A DNA stretch of 64,000 nt from Diploscapter coronatus (Eukaryota > Nematoda > Chromadorea > Rhabditida > Rhabditidae), in NCBI GenBank assembly GCA_964036155.1, contig OZ038422.1, positions 21,351,201-21,415,200 on the forward strand. The letters run 5' to 3'. Positions 10,601 to 21,399 of the stretch are shown here, piece by piece. The position numbers were made by a program, and so were the translations under genes. The notes beneath the pieces were generated by a model. It was not told where the DNA came from, searched no databases, and saw only the letters and a list, made by a program, of their open reading frames with translations. The first letter of the stretch is position 1, and the number at the start of each line of letters is the position of its first letter.

Positions 10601-13600
10601 GTGGGCATCGTGTTCGGAGTCTTCGAGTTTGTGATGTTCATAAGTGCGCCTCTGTTTGGAAAATATGTATCCTCAAGCAATACAACAAAAGAAGATCAGA
10701 CAATTTTTCAGATGGTCTACATCGGGTCAAAGCTCATGTTTGTGATTGGCCTCACGATCACGGGCGTCACTGCCATATTATTCGGGTGAGTTATTCTTTC
10801 TTTTATCAGCGATTTGTAATTCATCTTCAGTTTCCTGAATTTTCTTCCACCAGGGCAGATCTTCTTCTGGGCGAGTCTGATCGTGCGAGTGCTCGAGGCG
10901 ATTGGCGATGCGGCCTTCGTCACCAGCAGCTTCGCCATCTCTGCCAAGTGCTTCCCGTCCAAGATTTCTCTCGTTATCGTAAGACTTTATTTTTTGCACT
11001 GATGAACTTCCCAATTGTATTGTCTTCTTTTTTGGTTTCAATATTTTCTTGTTATCTTCTATCAAGAAATTTGTTGAAAGAAGTCTAGAGGAAAAGATTC
11101 AGAGTTGAGCGTATTCAAAACTAAATATTCACTTAATTTCAGGGACTACTGGAGACATTCGCTGGACTTGGCTACACAGCCGGCCCTGTGATTGGAGGCT
11201 TCTTGTACGAATTCGGTTAGCTCACGTGATTGAAGATCTTTCATAGTATTTTCATTCAGGCGGCTTCCAACTTCCATTCCTCGTGCTGGGAATAATTCTG
11301 CTTCTGGCGACAGTGCTGAGCTTGATTCTGATTGAGAAGCAGGACGACACGGAGGACTCGTCCAGCTCGAAGGGAATGATGCAGATGCTCGCCATTCCGC
11401 GCATCTGGCTCATGGTCTATGCGGTAGGTTTTTTTTTCTTTTACTTTTTGTTTTTCATTTATCGATTTATTATGTCTTATTGAAACTGTTACCCTCTTGA
11501 GTCTTTCTATTTTTAACAGTTCAACGTATCATCTACCATTTATAAAATTCACTAAATTTTAAGCCAGTGTAGCGAAAATAAAAAAGAACTTCTGAAAATT
11601 ACAAATGGTGGTCATGGTGAATTGGTGAATTATACAAGGATCGATTTTGGTTTAGGAATAAGTCAAGATAAAGTAATGTTACAAATATTAGTGACGCGAA
11701 AAAAGAGGTTATTGAATCTGATGCATGAATAAATGGGCGGAGTCTCCTCTTCTCGCTTTTTTCCTTTTCTAAAAGGAAAGGGTGCAACACTCGCTCTCTT
11801 CGAAAAATGGAAAAGCGAGAAGAAAAAATCTTACCCATTTTTACTTGCACCAGATTCAATAACCTCTTTTCCGCTTCACTAATACTGTTGATAGAGGGTC
11901 GGCAAAAATACCAAACGATTCATCTATCAATTTCAGGTGTTCGTCTGCGCAGTTTCCCTGTCCTTCCTCGACCCGACTCTGTCTGCTCATCTCGCTCCAG
12001 TAAGATTTTTTTAACCAATTACATTTCGTAATTCATTTTCTTTAGTTCAAATTGAGCCCTACAATGGTCGGAGTATTCTTTTTGGTAAGTGAGAAAAGAT
12101 TTTTCTTGTTTATTTTAAAGCTTAATTTTATAAAGAAAAATAATAATTTCTCTGTATAACAACTTCCTGTGTTATACACCGCCGGAATACCGACACCATC
12201 TTTTTTTTTCTTCTTATTTCTCCCCTTTGCCTACACTCCTTCACCCTAAAATCCGGTGTCTAATACAGACGGTGTCGCGTGTACCGGCGGTGTATTGTAC
12301 AGCAAGCCCTGTATAAAGCTTCAAAATAAATGGTGCTATGAAAATGATCTCAAATGCGACTATTTCAGTTATGCGGTGGAATCTACACTCTATCAGCACC
12401 GCTTTGGGGAATAATAATCGATCGCTACCACAACTCGAGCACTCTACTCATGCTATTCGGCAGTTTTGCCACTCTCGTCTCGATGCTCCTCATCGGCCCT
12501 TCCCCACTGCTTTCACTCGACAAGTAATCTTCTTTTTTTTCTTCTTCTTAAAATTAGAATAGTTAAAAGCTACTACTCTATGCATTATTGCATTTAATTT
12601 TGAACTTGAAAGTTTCAGAATTGGTAATGAAGCTTGTTTTTTTCAGAAATCTGTTTATAATTGGGGTTTCCCTGTCAGTCCTCGGAATCGCAGCAGGTGC
12701 TCTCTACATTCCCACATTCCAGAGTTGTCTTGATATCGTCAAGTGAGAAATCTCCCTAGTTCGTTTTAATTTTGTCCATTTTCCAGATTGCACGGCTATG
12801 AAGACTCCTTCAAAACATACGGCGCAGTTTCGGGTGTTTTTCAATCTGCATTTGCTTTAGGGTGAGTGAATTTGAGTCGATTTTCTTTGAAGATCAACTT
12901 GTGTTGTTTGGTTCATAAATCTGTGAGGTACAACGTGGTGCAGCAATTTGCTACTGTGCTAAAAAGGGAAACATAACTCGTAAAAGGCGAGGCTAGACAA
13001 AAATGATCATTTCTTCCTTTATTTTCGACTTCGCAGATTTTGAACTCGACAGTAATATAACGATGAAGACGACAAAACCTCCTTTGAACTTTATGTATCT
13101 TATTTCCATTAAGAAATTTACATGGAAAATCACTCCATGCTCAAATTTATTGTTGATGATCTTTGAATTTCAGTGCATTCTCGGGTCCAACACTGGGCGG
13201 ATTCTCCGTAGAGAAGATCGGGTTTGAATGGACGACGACCATCATTTCAGGGATACACGTTCTCTTTGTGAGTTACTTTTCAGTTTATTATTGCAACGAT
13301 GGTAAGGCTACCTTTGTTTCTGGCGGATTAATGGGGAAGAGTCGAAGGAATGTCTTAATTTTAAAATTGTATCTTGCTATAAATTTCTGACAGATTTTGA
13401 GTTTGAAATTTTGTATTCGAGATTTCATGAATGAGATACAAATTATGCTATTTATCGAGTGAGTTTTTCCACCTTTTATTTTTCAGATAATCTGCCTATT
13501 GGTCTTCGAATTCATCGACTATTTCTGTCTGCGGCCTCAGAATCAACCTGCCGCCTCCCTGTCAGTCCCAACAATGTCTCCTCTCCCCACTACAGCCTCT

Positions 13601-13633
13601 GCTATCCCAAACAATGAAGCTGTTACTGTATGA
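7697..13633 (+). CDS. SLC18B1: SLC18B1-like major facilitator superfamily transporter
   Basis: Twelve-helix MFS transporter of the SLC18 (vesicular amine) branch; human SLC18B1 is reported to carry polyamines. The substrate here is not shown by the sequence. Fifteen exons: 7697-7902, 8542-8608, 10274-10387, 10571-10666, 10712-10785, 10831-10978, 11143-11215, 11260-11423, 11937-11999, 12046-12084, 12369-12523, 12647-12742, 12787-12861, 13174-13267, 13487-13633; phases all agree, giving 536 residues. The first 100 or so residues are a polar Ser/Glu/Arg-rich cytoplasmic tail with an ESITLLNK segment. TM1 begins at SREWTVIVMMALANLC and ends IAPFYPGE, a family hallmark; SQVGIVFGVFEFVMF and FGKYMVYIGSKLMFVIGL match the MFS loop 2-3 region. 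SAKCFPSKISLVIGLLETFA...GPVIGGFLYEFGG is highly characteristic, and GFSVEKIGFEWTTTI lies near TM11. It ends in a Pro/Ser/Thr-rich tail. The start follows a TTGCAG site by 22 bases. Confidence 0.88.
8043..8298. repeat. Foldback (inverted-repeat) element, about 255 bp, in a transporter intron
   Basis: The left arm (8043-8128) and the reverse complement of the right arm (8213-8298) align along about 85 bases, sharing AGAAAAACG, GAATTTT, TATAAAAA and CCCTAATTAATT blocks with scattered mismatches. The spacer has no coding potential, which fits a non-autonomous MITE. Confidence 0.7.
9956..10160. mobile_element. Mariner-like MITE, 205 bp, TA target duplication
   Basis: Terminal inverted repeats begin TTAGGTTGATAAGAAAGC on the left and, reverse-complemented, ATAGGCTGATAAGAAAGC on the right, continuing as TCTGTCA in both. 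A TA dinucleotide flanks each end (9954-9955 and 10161-10162). TTAGGTTG ends are typical of mariner elements. No transposase frame is present, so it is a non-autonomous or deleted copy. It lies in the intron before the first membrane exon of the transporter. Confidence 0.75.
11686..11885. repeat. Foldback MITE-like element, about 200 bp
   Basis: Left arm TATTAGTGACGCG followed by AAGAGGTTATTGAATCTG matches the reverse complement of the right arm (GTATTAGTGAAGCGG, then AAGAGGTTATTGAATCTG). A second nested pair, CTTCTCGCTTTTTTCC with GGAAAAGCGAGAAG, lies inside. It is intronic in the transporter (intron 11424-11936) and ends about 50 bases before the next exon. Confidence 0.75.
12172..12302. 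repeat. Inverted-repeat element, about 130 bp
   Basis: ATACACCGCCGG occurs perfectly in inverted orientation at both ends (left near 12174, right near 12284-12295). Similarity continues inward as a GACACCRTC block. The GC-rich ends contrast with the surrounding AT-rich intron (12085-12368), as expected for an inserted MITE. Confidence 0.65.
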
Positions 13634-14502
13634 ATGCGATACAAAGTTAATTTCACCATCACACCTCAGTCCATTATAAATATCATATCTTCCATTTTAT
13701 TTATTTTCATCGAAATTTATAGAAACACGCATATACTAGGATCTTTTCACCTCTTAGCTAATTGTGAGATTTTACTTATAGTCGACAATGCTGAAAACTT
13801 TTTAAAAATAATCATTTTGAAATATGTTTGCTTATTAGTATGAAATAGTTTGGTTAGAGCAAATCAATGCTACTTTATTCACCCAACCGACTTTTTCTTG
13901 AAACGCATTTCCCGAATTGTCTTTTATGCTCGATTCTTGTTTATGACAGATTATCATTTTGACTGTGATCATTTTATTTTAGATGATGCTCTTTTCTGAA
14001 ACATTTCATTACCTTTTCATCGTTCTGAATTTGATTTCGCTTTTTTCGACTGTACGAAATTGACTGTACTTTGATTTTACTGTTTATTTATTTTTCATTT
14101 CATCATAATAAATTGAGATAAAGTGCATGCGTAGATTTGTAAGATTTCTACACTTGACGGAATGAGATGAAAGGATGAAGTAGGCTGCCATAAAAGACGA
14201 ACAAATGCGAATACGAGAAGCGAGAATAACAGAATGAGAATGATGCAAACTGTAAAGAGGAAAAGGATTTAGGGATAAGAGAGGATATGTGAGATCTGAG
14301 ACAGTTTGGGGGAATCTCAGTCACTGCCTGTGGCTGTTTCTCTTCTGAACCTGTCTGTTTTTCTTTCCTTCTCTTTCTTTCTTCCCTCTCAAGTCAGCTG
14401 TATTCTGCCACTTGCCTTTATTCTCTTTCATTTCCAGCTTCATCCTTCATTCTGCCTCCGCATCCGTTTTCCACCCCGGTTGCCCAATCCGCATCCGTGC
14501 CG
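13634..14502 (+). other. Intergenic region: transporter 3' UTR and upstream region of the Gln-rich gene
   Basis: No gene seen. An AATAAA hexamer on the plus strand at 14107-14112 is a candidate polyadenylation signal of the transporter. From about 14300 to 14460 the plus strand becomes pyrimidine-rich and contains a TTTCCAG that could be the trans-splice acceptor for the next gene. Confidence 0.4.
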
Positions 14503-17500
14503 ATGTCTCTGCATCGGTTGCTTTCCTCTCTGCTTTTATGCAGCATCTTCCAATCATCCGAGCAGCAGTTCGCTGAAATCGCATCTCTCGCCACTTCACT
14601 TCTTACCAATGGATTAGGTATTTCTCTGCATTTCTTGATTTTTTTTCTATTTTTTTCGCTTCAGGAGGAGCAGGCTTAGCATCGTCAGCAGCCGGAGCAG
14701 CTGGAACAGCAGGTCAAGCAGTAGGAGCTCTTTCTCAAATTGGACAATGTATGCTAGTTAATACTTTTATTATAATAACTTTTCTTGATCAGGAATGCGT
14801 GGAATATTTCATTCATTCGAAACATTTCATTTCTGACCCTTTTCCATATCTTCTGTTTCACATTCCGAAATTTTGGAATCATATTCCAAAAAATCTCTGT
14901 TCTTGATAATTAGTCATCTTTAAACAAAATACAACCTTCCTAGCATTACTTCAAACAGCTTTTGTTCCGAAAAAATAATGATGTAAAAATTCGTTTATCG
15001 TCAATTTTCATCTCACTTCAGTATACCAACTGGCTCAAGGCGCCCTGCAGCTGACAGGCACAGGAGTCGGTGTGCTGAATCAGGCATCTGAAGGAAATTG
15101 GTTTCCCGCTTTGCTTGAACACACAGCCAAAACATCACGTAATCGTTTCCTTATTTTCCATTGGCATCCCGTTGGAGGGTAGTGCTGGTCAGCTTCCTCT
15201 CCCTTGCCTCCATTGCTTTCATTTCACGATAACTATCAATCAAACCGAGGAAGTGTGTGTGTGTGAAAGTGAGAGTAACACAGTCAAATTTCTTTGCTAA
15301 GTCACAACTTATCGGATATAAAGTATTCAATAACCTCAAGAAGAGCAACATGAAGTTTCGATTTCAATATTTTAGGTTATTACTAAAGTTCATAAAGTTG
15401 ATCAAAAATCGTGTCATCACAGAGTATGAAATAGGGCTAGGAATAGAGTGGTTGGGTATAGTTAGAGAGCACGAGCTCCGCTTTCGTGTTATCTTGATCA
15501 AAATCGTGAACATTCTCTCATTGCAGGCACTGGAGGTGGTTTGCCGCCCCTTGGGGTGCTTGGGCCTTCAATCGGTTCGGGAGGCACTTCGAATAAAATC
15601 GGGCCCGAATTCGGAACGAGTATGTTCATTTTACAGCATTGTGTCGATGCTTTGTCCCATCAACTTGTTATGCTCGTTTTTGCAGGCTTCCCTTCACCCA
15701 ATCCAGAGGATTACAATGAGACAATTGACATAGAGAAAGAGACGAAGAAGGAAGAGGAAACAGAGACAAAGGTAAGTGAGGAATTGAGGAAGAAGGACAG
15801 GAGAGGTAAGGCACTTGATGCTTGCTACCTGCCTGCCTACCTGTCATGCAAATAAAGATTGCCTATCGTCCAGCCAACAATCAAGGACGATCAATCGAAT
15901 GGCGTTTCACGAGGATGAATGCGTAATGCCTTAAGCCTTGAATCTTCATTCTTGCAGACTGGCGACAAACTGGACGGAGATGGGGAAGGAGAGACAACAG
16001 GGGAGACGGCAACTGCAGTCAATGGACTGACAGGGGTGACTGGAGTGGGCAGTGTCGAGGAAGTCACTCTCATCCCCGAAGGAAATGAGATCGAGGAATT
16101 GAGACCTGAAAAACCAACTGATTTGGAACAGACCGTGTCCACTGAGCTAAAAGTCACAAACCAAGTCGAGACTTCGCTCAACAAAGACAAAGACGACGGT
16201 GATAGTGGACTGGTGAGAATTTATGCAACATTTGAAAATTAAAAAAAAAAAAAAACATTGAAGTGTAAGAAATTTCACAGAACAAATCTAGTAAATGAAG
16301 TGATCATTAACTCAAAAATCCTTCGTCTATAAAAATTTTATTTCAGCTGGAAAACGTCGCCCGAACTCATGGCACCAAAACGAAGGGAGTTCCGAATTTG
16401 TCTCGACTCCTGGAGACACTCAGAAATGCGAATCTGTCTGATAAGGAGATCGAGGAAATCGTTAAACAGGTAAGCTGTTTGAACATCACTTGATCAAACA
16501 TTTTACATTTTATCTCCGACGTTATCCTCTTTCGAGATTTTTATTCCTCTTTGTAAAATCTTTAGCCTTCAGTCTATTTGAAGATTTTTATTGATCGAAG
16601 CAATCAATTTTACAAAAAAAAAAGTGGACATACTTCTTTTGATTCCGCGCTTCAATACTTTTAACGATATCTGCCATGTAGATCCATATTATGCGTTGCG
16701 TAATAATATCTGATCCGAAGCTGATGCATAAACTTGATTGAATGAATGACGAGGAAAGCTGCGATCGATTTCTTCTTTTTACACTAAACGTCACTTTGCC
16801 TCACGCCTTCTCTCGTCACTTCTGCCGCATTATGTGTAATGACTATTATCGATATCTTGAGATCTTGTAAACATAGTCAAAATATGAAAGGGGAAGTAAG
16901 AAATGGAATAATTGTTGCAGATCGAAGGGAACAAGGAAGAGATCGATTTATCGTCTGGGAGTGAAAACTTCGATTTGAACTCTGCAGTGAGGAACATCGA
17001 GGAAAACAAACTGAACAATCGGGACAGAATCACTTCTGCGACAAGACAGATCGTTAATAATCTGGCTAGTCAGGGAAAAGTTGATAGAAAAGTACGAATA
17101 TTTTCTTCTAGTTTTTCTCTTTCAATTGAATAATGATTGACAATTACTATATGGCGGAGTGCGTCTTTTCCAGTTTCTTTCAAAGTTTATCCTCTTGTTT
17201 GTCTTTAACTATAGAACTTCGCCATCCGCCATTTAGTAATTGTCGACTGTACACGACTTTTCCTAATTTTAGAGATTTTTTTGTTTTCAATGCAATTCTT
17301 TGAATGGTTGGCGAAGTTTACTCTTTAGGAATTTGCTCACAACCTGAATCAATTGCGAGTTCTGCCTGATCTGACTTCTCATGCTCAGGTTCAACCACAA
17401 GTCGTGAGATTTCTGTCACTTGTTCTCTAAATTGAATTATAATTTCAGACTCACCCCAGCCTCGTCCAGCCTCATGCTTTCACGCATCTGCCTCAATATG

Positions 17501-19441
17501 CGCAATATTCCATTCAGCCTAATTATGGACAGCCACAAGTCCAACTTCCTAACAATTACCATCCTCAACCAGCTGCTTATAGTGCTACGGTAAATTTTAC
17601 GATAAAATATTCCACTTTAGTTTGATTTCAGATTGTTCAGGCCCAAACTCGACCCAATACTCAGGGACCTGCTCCAATATATCGAGCTCAGGCAAATAAT
17701 TTTAACTGTATTGAAAAAGTTAAATCAATAAAATCTAGTTGGTCCTAATTTCAATAAGAATAATATCTACTTTTAAATCTGAAATCATTTTTCAAGGTTG
17801 CTTCAACAATTCCAAATACACAACCACCAGTCAGCCAAACTCCCCAAACTGCCTATCCATACTCTCCCTACCAGCAGTCCACTACATCATATTATCCCTA
17901 TTACTACAATAACTATCCCCATTATATGAATCAGCAACAATATGCCCATCCACAGGCTCAACAACAACAACAACAACAGTCATCTCAGGCCTATTACAAC
18001 TATAATAATAATGCCCAGCCCATTCGCAATGGCCCCCCTGCAGCTCCAGTAGTTCAGTCAGTTGCTTCTGTTTCTGGCCCTCCACGATATGGGGCTGCGC
18101 TGAATGTGCAGAATGCACAATATGGGCAGCAGCAGCAGAGATATGTTCCTCAGTACCCAAGTCAACAGGTTAGCAGTTTGCTTTATCTTTTGTTGTTAGA
18201 TTTTTTTCATATAAAAACTAAGAGGAATTACATTTCTGGCTATCCTTTTTCCTATATTTCGCTTTCACTTACATTTTACGAAAGCTATGAAAGAATGTTG
18301 GCATTAACAGTAGGGGCGAGATGATTTTTAAAGTTTTGTTTAAATCGATTTCGAGATTATCTCCTAAAATTCCTATTTCGATCTTAATTTTAGTTTCGCT
18401 CTGGTTAGCACCTATAAATAACTAGGAATCGTAAACTTCTTCTAACTGTAAAACCCTGCATGGATTAAACAGCGATATTTTTAAACTCCAAAAATAGGAA
18501 GCAAGCCATCTTTAAAGTTGATCTTCGCGAAAGATTGCCAGCATAATAGATGCACCGCTCATAAAGATGGTTGTTCACCAGAAAATCTTGTCAAAAATGC
18601 ACGCTCTCAGGCGTTTGCACGATTTCTGCATAGAGAAATATGTATGCTGATTTGTAATTTCAATTATGCATTATTTCTTCAATGCGAAAAACGACTTTCA
18701 CGAATTCCTTTCCGAACGCTTACACGTCAGCATTTTCTGACCTCAGATCCATGACCAGCGTCATAAATACCCTCGGTACAAAAATCAGCCAAATCTGAAG
18801 CGAACATATCAAAAAAGTTCCATGATAGATATTTTTCAAGGAAAATTATAATTAATTTACATAAATTCAGGCTCCTCCTCAGCAACAACAGCATCAACTG
18901 CAACATTTACCTGTTCAAGTTAATCCACAGATGAGCAGAAATATGGTTTATTCTCAACCGCAACAACAGCAGCAGGTTGTGCAGAGAAATACAGTAGTTC
19001 CTGTAGCTCCTCAGATGCATTTGCCTGTTGCAAGTCGAGTTGCTAATATTCCGGGTAAGAAGAATAGCTTTATCATTCATTGTCATTTCACAATTTTAGC
19101 AGCCACTAATAATAATCAAAATCAAAGGGCTAGTTTGCCTAGTAGCATAGATGGACGAGCTAGAAAAACCGTAAGATAAAACCTTATAAAATATTTGAAG
19201 ACAATAAAATTATGTAGAGAAAAGTGCGTCGTTCTAAGACTAAACGAAGTGGTACAGCTGGAAGCAGAAGGCAAAAATCATCGGTATAAAATTTATACAA
19301 TTAGTTGAACCAAAATAATATTAGATGACTTCGAATACTTCAACTGTACAACAACAACAACAGCAGCAGCAGCCTGCTAAAGTCAATGTGCATAAACGTT
19401 ACATTTTAAATCCAAACAGAGCGATGAATCCACGTCCATAA
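14503..19441 (+). CDS. Secreted Gln/Tyr/Pro-rich protein of unknown function (718 residues)
   Basis: Not recognised beyond its composition, which recalls nematode prion-like Q/N-rich proteins. Sixteen exons with consistent phases: 14503-14617, 14665-14748, 15022-15138, 15527-15619, 15686-15771, 15958-16212, 16347-16469, 16921-17091, 17329-17403, 17449-17589, 17632-17718, 17797-18168, 18871-19054, 19100-19170, 19218-19283, 19325-19441. It begins MSLHRLLSSLLLCSIFQ, a clear signal peptide. Regions in order: a Gly/Ala-rich segment (about residues 40-105, with LYQLAQGALQLTGTGVG); a Gly/Pro-rich stretch; an acidic Thr/Glu region (about 160-250); a possible helical segment (NLSRLLETLRNANLSDKEIE); a long Gln/Tyr/Pro/Asn-rich region (about 375-660); and a basic patch RKVRRSKTKRSG near the C terminus. 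I infer an extracellular or matrix protein; no enzyme motif is visible. The 17718 donor (GTTAAAT) is weak. Confidence 0.72.
17137..17245. repeat. Short MITE, about 109 bp
   Basis: GACAATTACTATATGGCGGA at the left and, reverse-complemented, GACAATTACTAAATGGCGGA at the right form near-perfect terminal inverted repeats in the intron 17092-17328 of the Gln-rich gene. The interior is non-coding. Confidence 0.7.
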
Positions 19442-19957
19442 ATTGAAAAATTGTTAGCACTATTTAGTTAAAATTAGAAGAAGATGTATGATTCTCATAA
19501 TTTCGAAGTATTAGTTTAGTTAGATCTCTGACGACTCAATTTATTTATCAAGAAAGACTTCAATTGAAATTTAATTTCGATGTATTTTTCTCTGTTTCAT
19601 TGTCAAGTTTAAAATTCATCCGAAGTCCTACTTGATAATAATACAAAGCGCTCATCTTATCTAATCGACGAGTTGTCTTATTTTATTTTTACGGGTAACT
19701 ATTCTTAGCTTTTTACTATTTCAAATTTAACTTCTATCATTCAAACTACGCACGGCCACGTCAACGACCTCAGCTTAAAACCGTCTTTCAACTTTTCAAC
19801 TTCAAATAATAGCTCCAAACTAAAATAATGCATGTGCCATAATATCTATCATCATACTTATAAGATTGAGATACAATAATTTATTATTATTGATATGCAT
19901 ACTTTATAGCTTATTATAATCACCTTTTAAGGTGTCTGTGGAATCTTAATAGTTTTA

Positions 19958-20316
19958 CAAGGGAAGTGCACAGATAGGAACTCACAGATCTTGATAAAAA
20001 TATCAAAATAGGGCTTTTCGGTAGTGGGGATCACGATGATAAAGTCAAAATCGGCAAAATAGGAACCTGGGGCAGAACAATTTGGAGCCATTTTTCACTC
20101 GTATTTTGTGAGAAATTAGTAAATTCCTTTGTTAAAAATGTATGCAAATTTACAAATTTGAATAAATGTGAAGAATCGGTGATTTTCAGCGATTTTTCTG
20201 CTCCAGGTTCCTATTTTGCCGCCTTTGATGATACCATCGAGATTCTCATCATTGAAAAACCCCTATTTGGAAAGTTTCGCCAAGATCTCTGAGTTCCGAC
20301 CTGTGCACTTCTCTTG
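19958..20316. mobile_element. 359-bp MITE with TTA target-site duplication (PIF/Harbinger-like)
   Basis: Terminal inverted repeats CAAGGGAAGTGCACAGATAG and, from the right end, CAAGAGAAGTGCACAGGTCG continue for well over 100 bases. They share GGAACTCACAGATCTTG-like and GGCAAAATAGGAACCTGG blocks, so the unit is almost a full palindrome. TTA flanks both ends (19955-19957 and 20317-20319). A 3-bp TWA duplication is typical of PIF/Harbinger elements; that class assignment is an inference because no transposase is present. Confidence 0.8.
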
Positions 20317-21399
20317 TTAGATACTCTGATAGTCAGGAAGGAATGTATGTATACATAAATAAATCGCATAACCTTAAACAAAATAAATTATAAAAATGGC
20401 ATTTATGAAATCTTCATCGACATAGAACTTATGAATTGTATTGATAAATTGATTAAGATACGTGACGTATCTTCTCTCTTCTTTATTGAGTAATAGCGGA
20501 GTTTCGCCAGGTTTGAGCATTTTGCTCCCTCTCAACAGGAGCTATGGACTGTGGAAAATTCTCATTTGTTCGTAATTCCATTTGATTCGATTCGATTCCT
20601 TTCTCTTCTCCTCCTTCTTCTTCTTTTCTGCTCCTTCCCAAATCAATGCCTGCCTCTGACTAATCATCTATGAGTTATCCCCGGAGCTGCGCATCGCAAA
20701 AGGCGAATAAAGAAATAGAGGAATACAAAGCGATAGAAACGAGATGATGATAAACGTTAGAACGTTAGAATGTGGAAATAAGTGGGAGAAGAAAAGGAAT
20801 TCACTGCAAAAACAGACACAGCTCCTGCGAACTGTACAACTAATGCATGGATTTCATATCGCAAATAGCGCGTAGCGTTTCAGTCATTTTACGAAAATGT
20901 TGCAATAATGCAAAATATAAATTGCGCAAGACGATGATTATATAGTGGCTTTAAAATGCATAGTATAGCAAATACAATATAGATTATGTAAAATGTACTT
21001 TATTCCGATCTAAAATTACTTACACCTATTCTTTATAATTTTTAGAATTGATCTTACTTTTCGCCTATTTAATAAACGCAATGATCTAAAATAGAAAAAA
21101 TCGATTAAACTATTACGCCGGAAAAGAACTATTTTTGGATATCTAAATTTATATTTCAAGTATCTTAATGTACACACGTCATGTGAGAATTCAGGTCAAA
21201 CAGGATTTGACGTATTACTTATACGTACCTTGCTAAAGTTCTGACTTATCTTGTGATCGATACCTTTCCATCCAAATCGGTTATTTTGATCTTGTCATCT
21301 GGTGAATGGCGAATTCGTCTCAGATCTTACCAGATTTCGCATTCGAGATGACTCAACCTTTTCCTCTTCTCCAACTCAAATAGTCAAAGAAGTAAATTC

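Noticed and set aside
10220..10789. A continuous 189-residue frame through the first transporter exons
   Set aside because: It reads through two introns, including a poly-A stretch coding for Lys. The spliced model restores the FYPGE-AALKQL and FGKY-MVYIGSK joints typical of the family.
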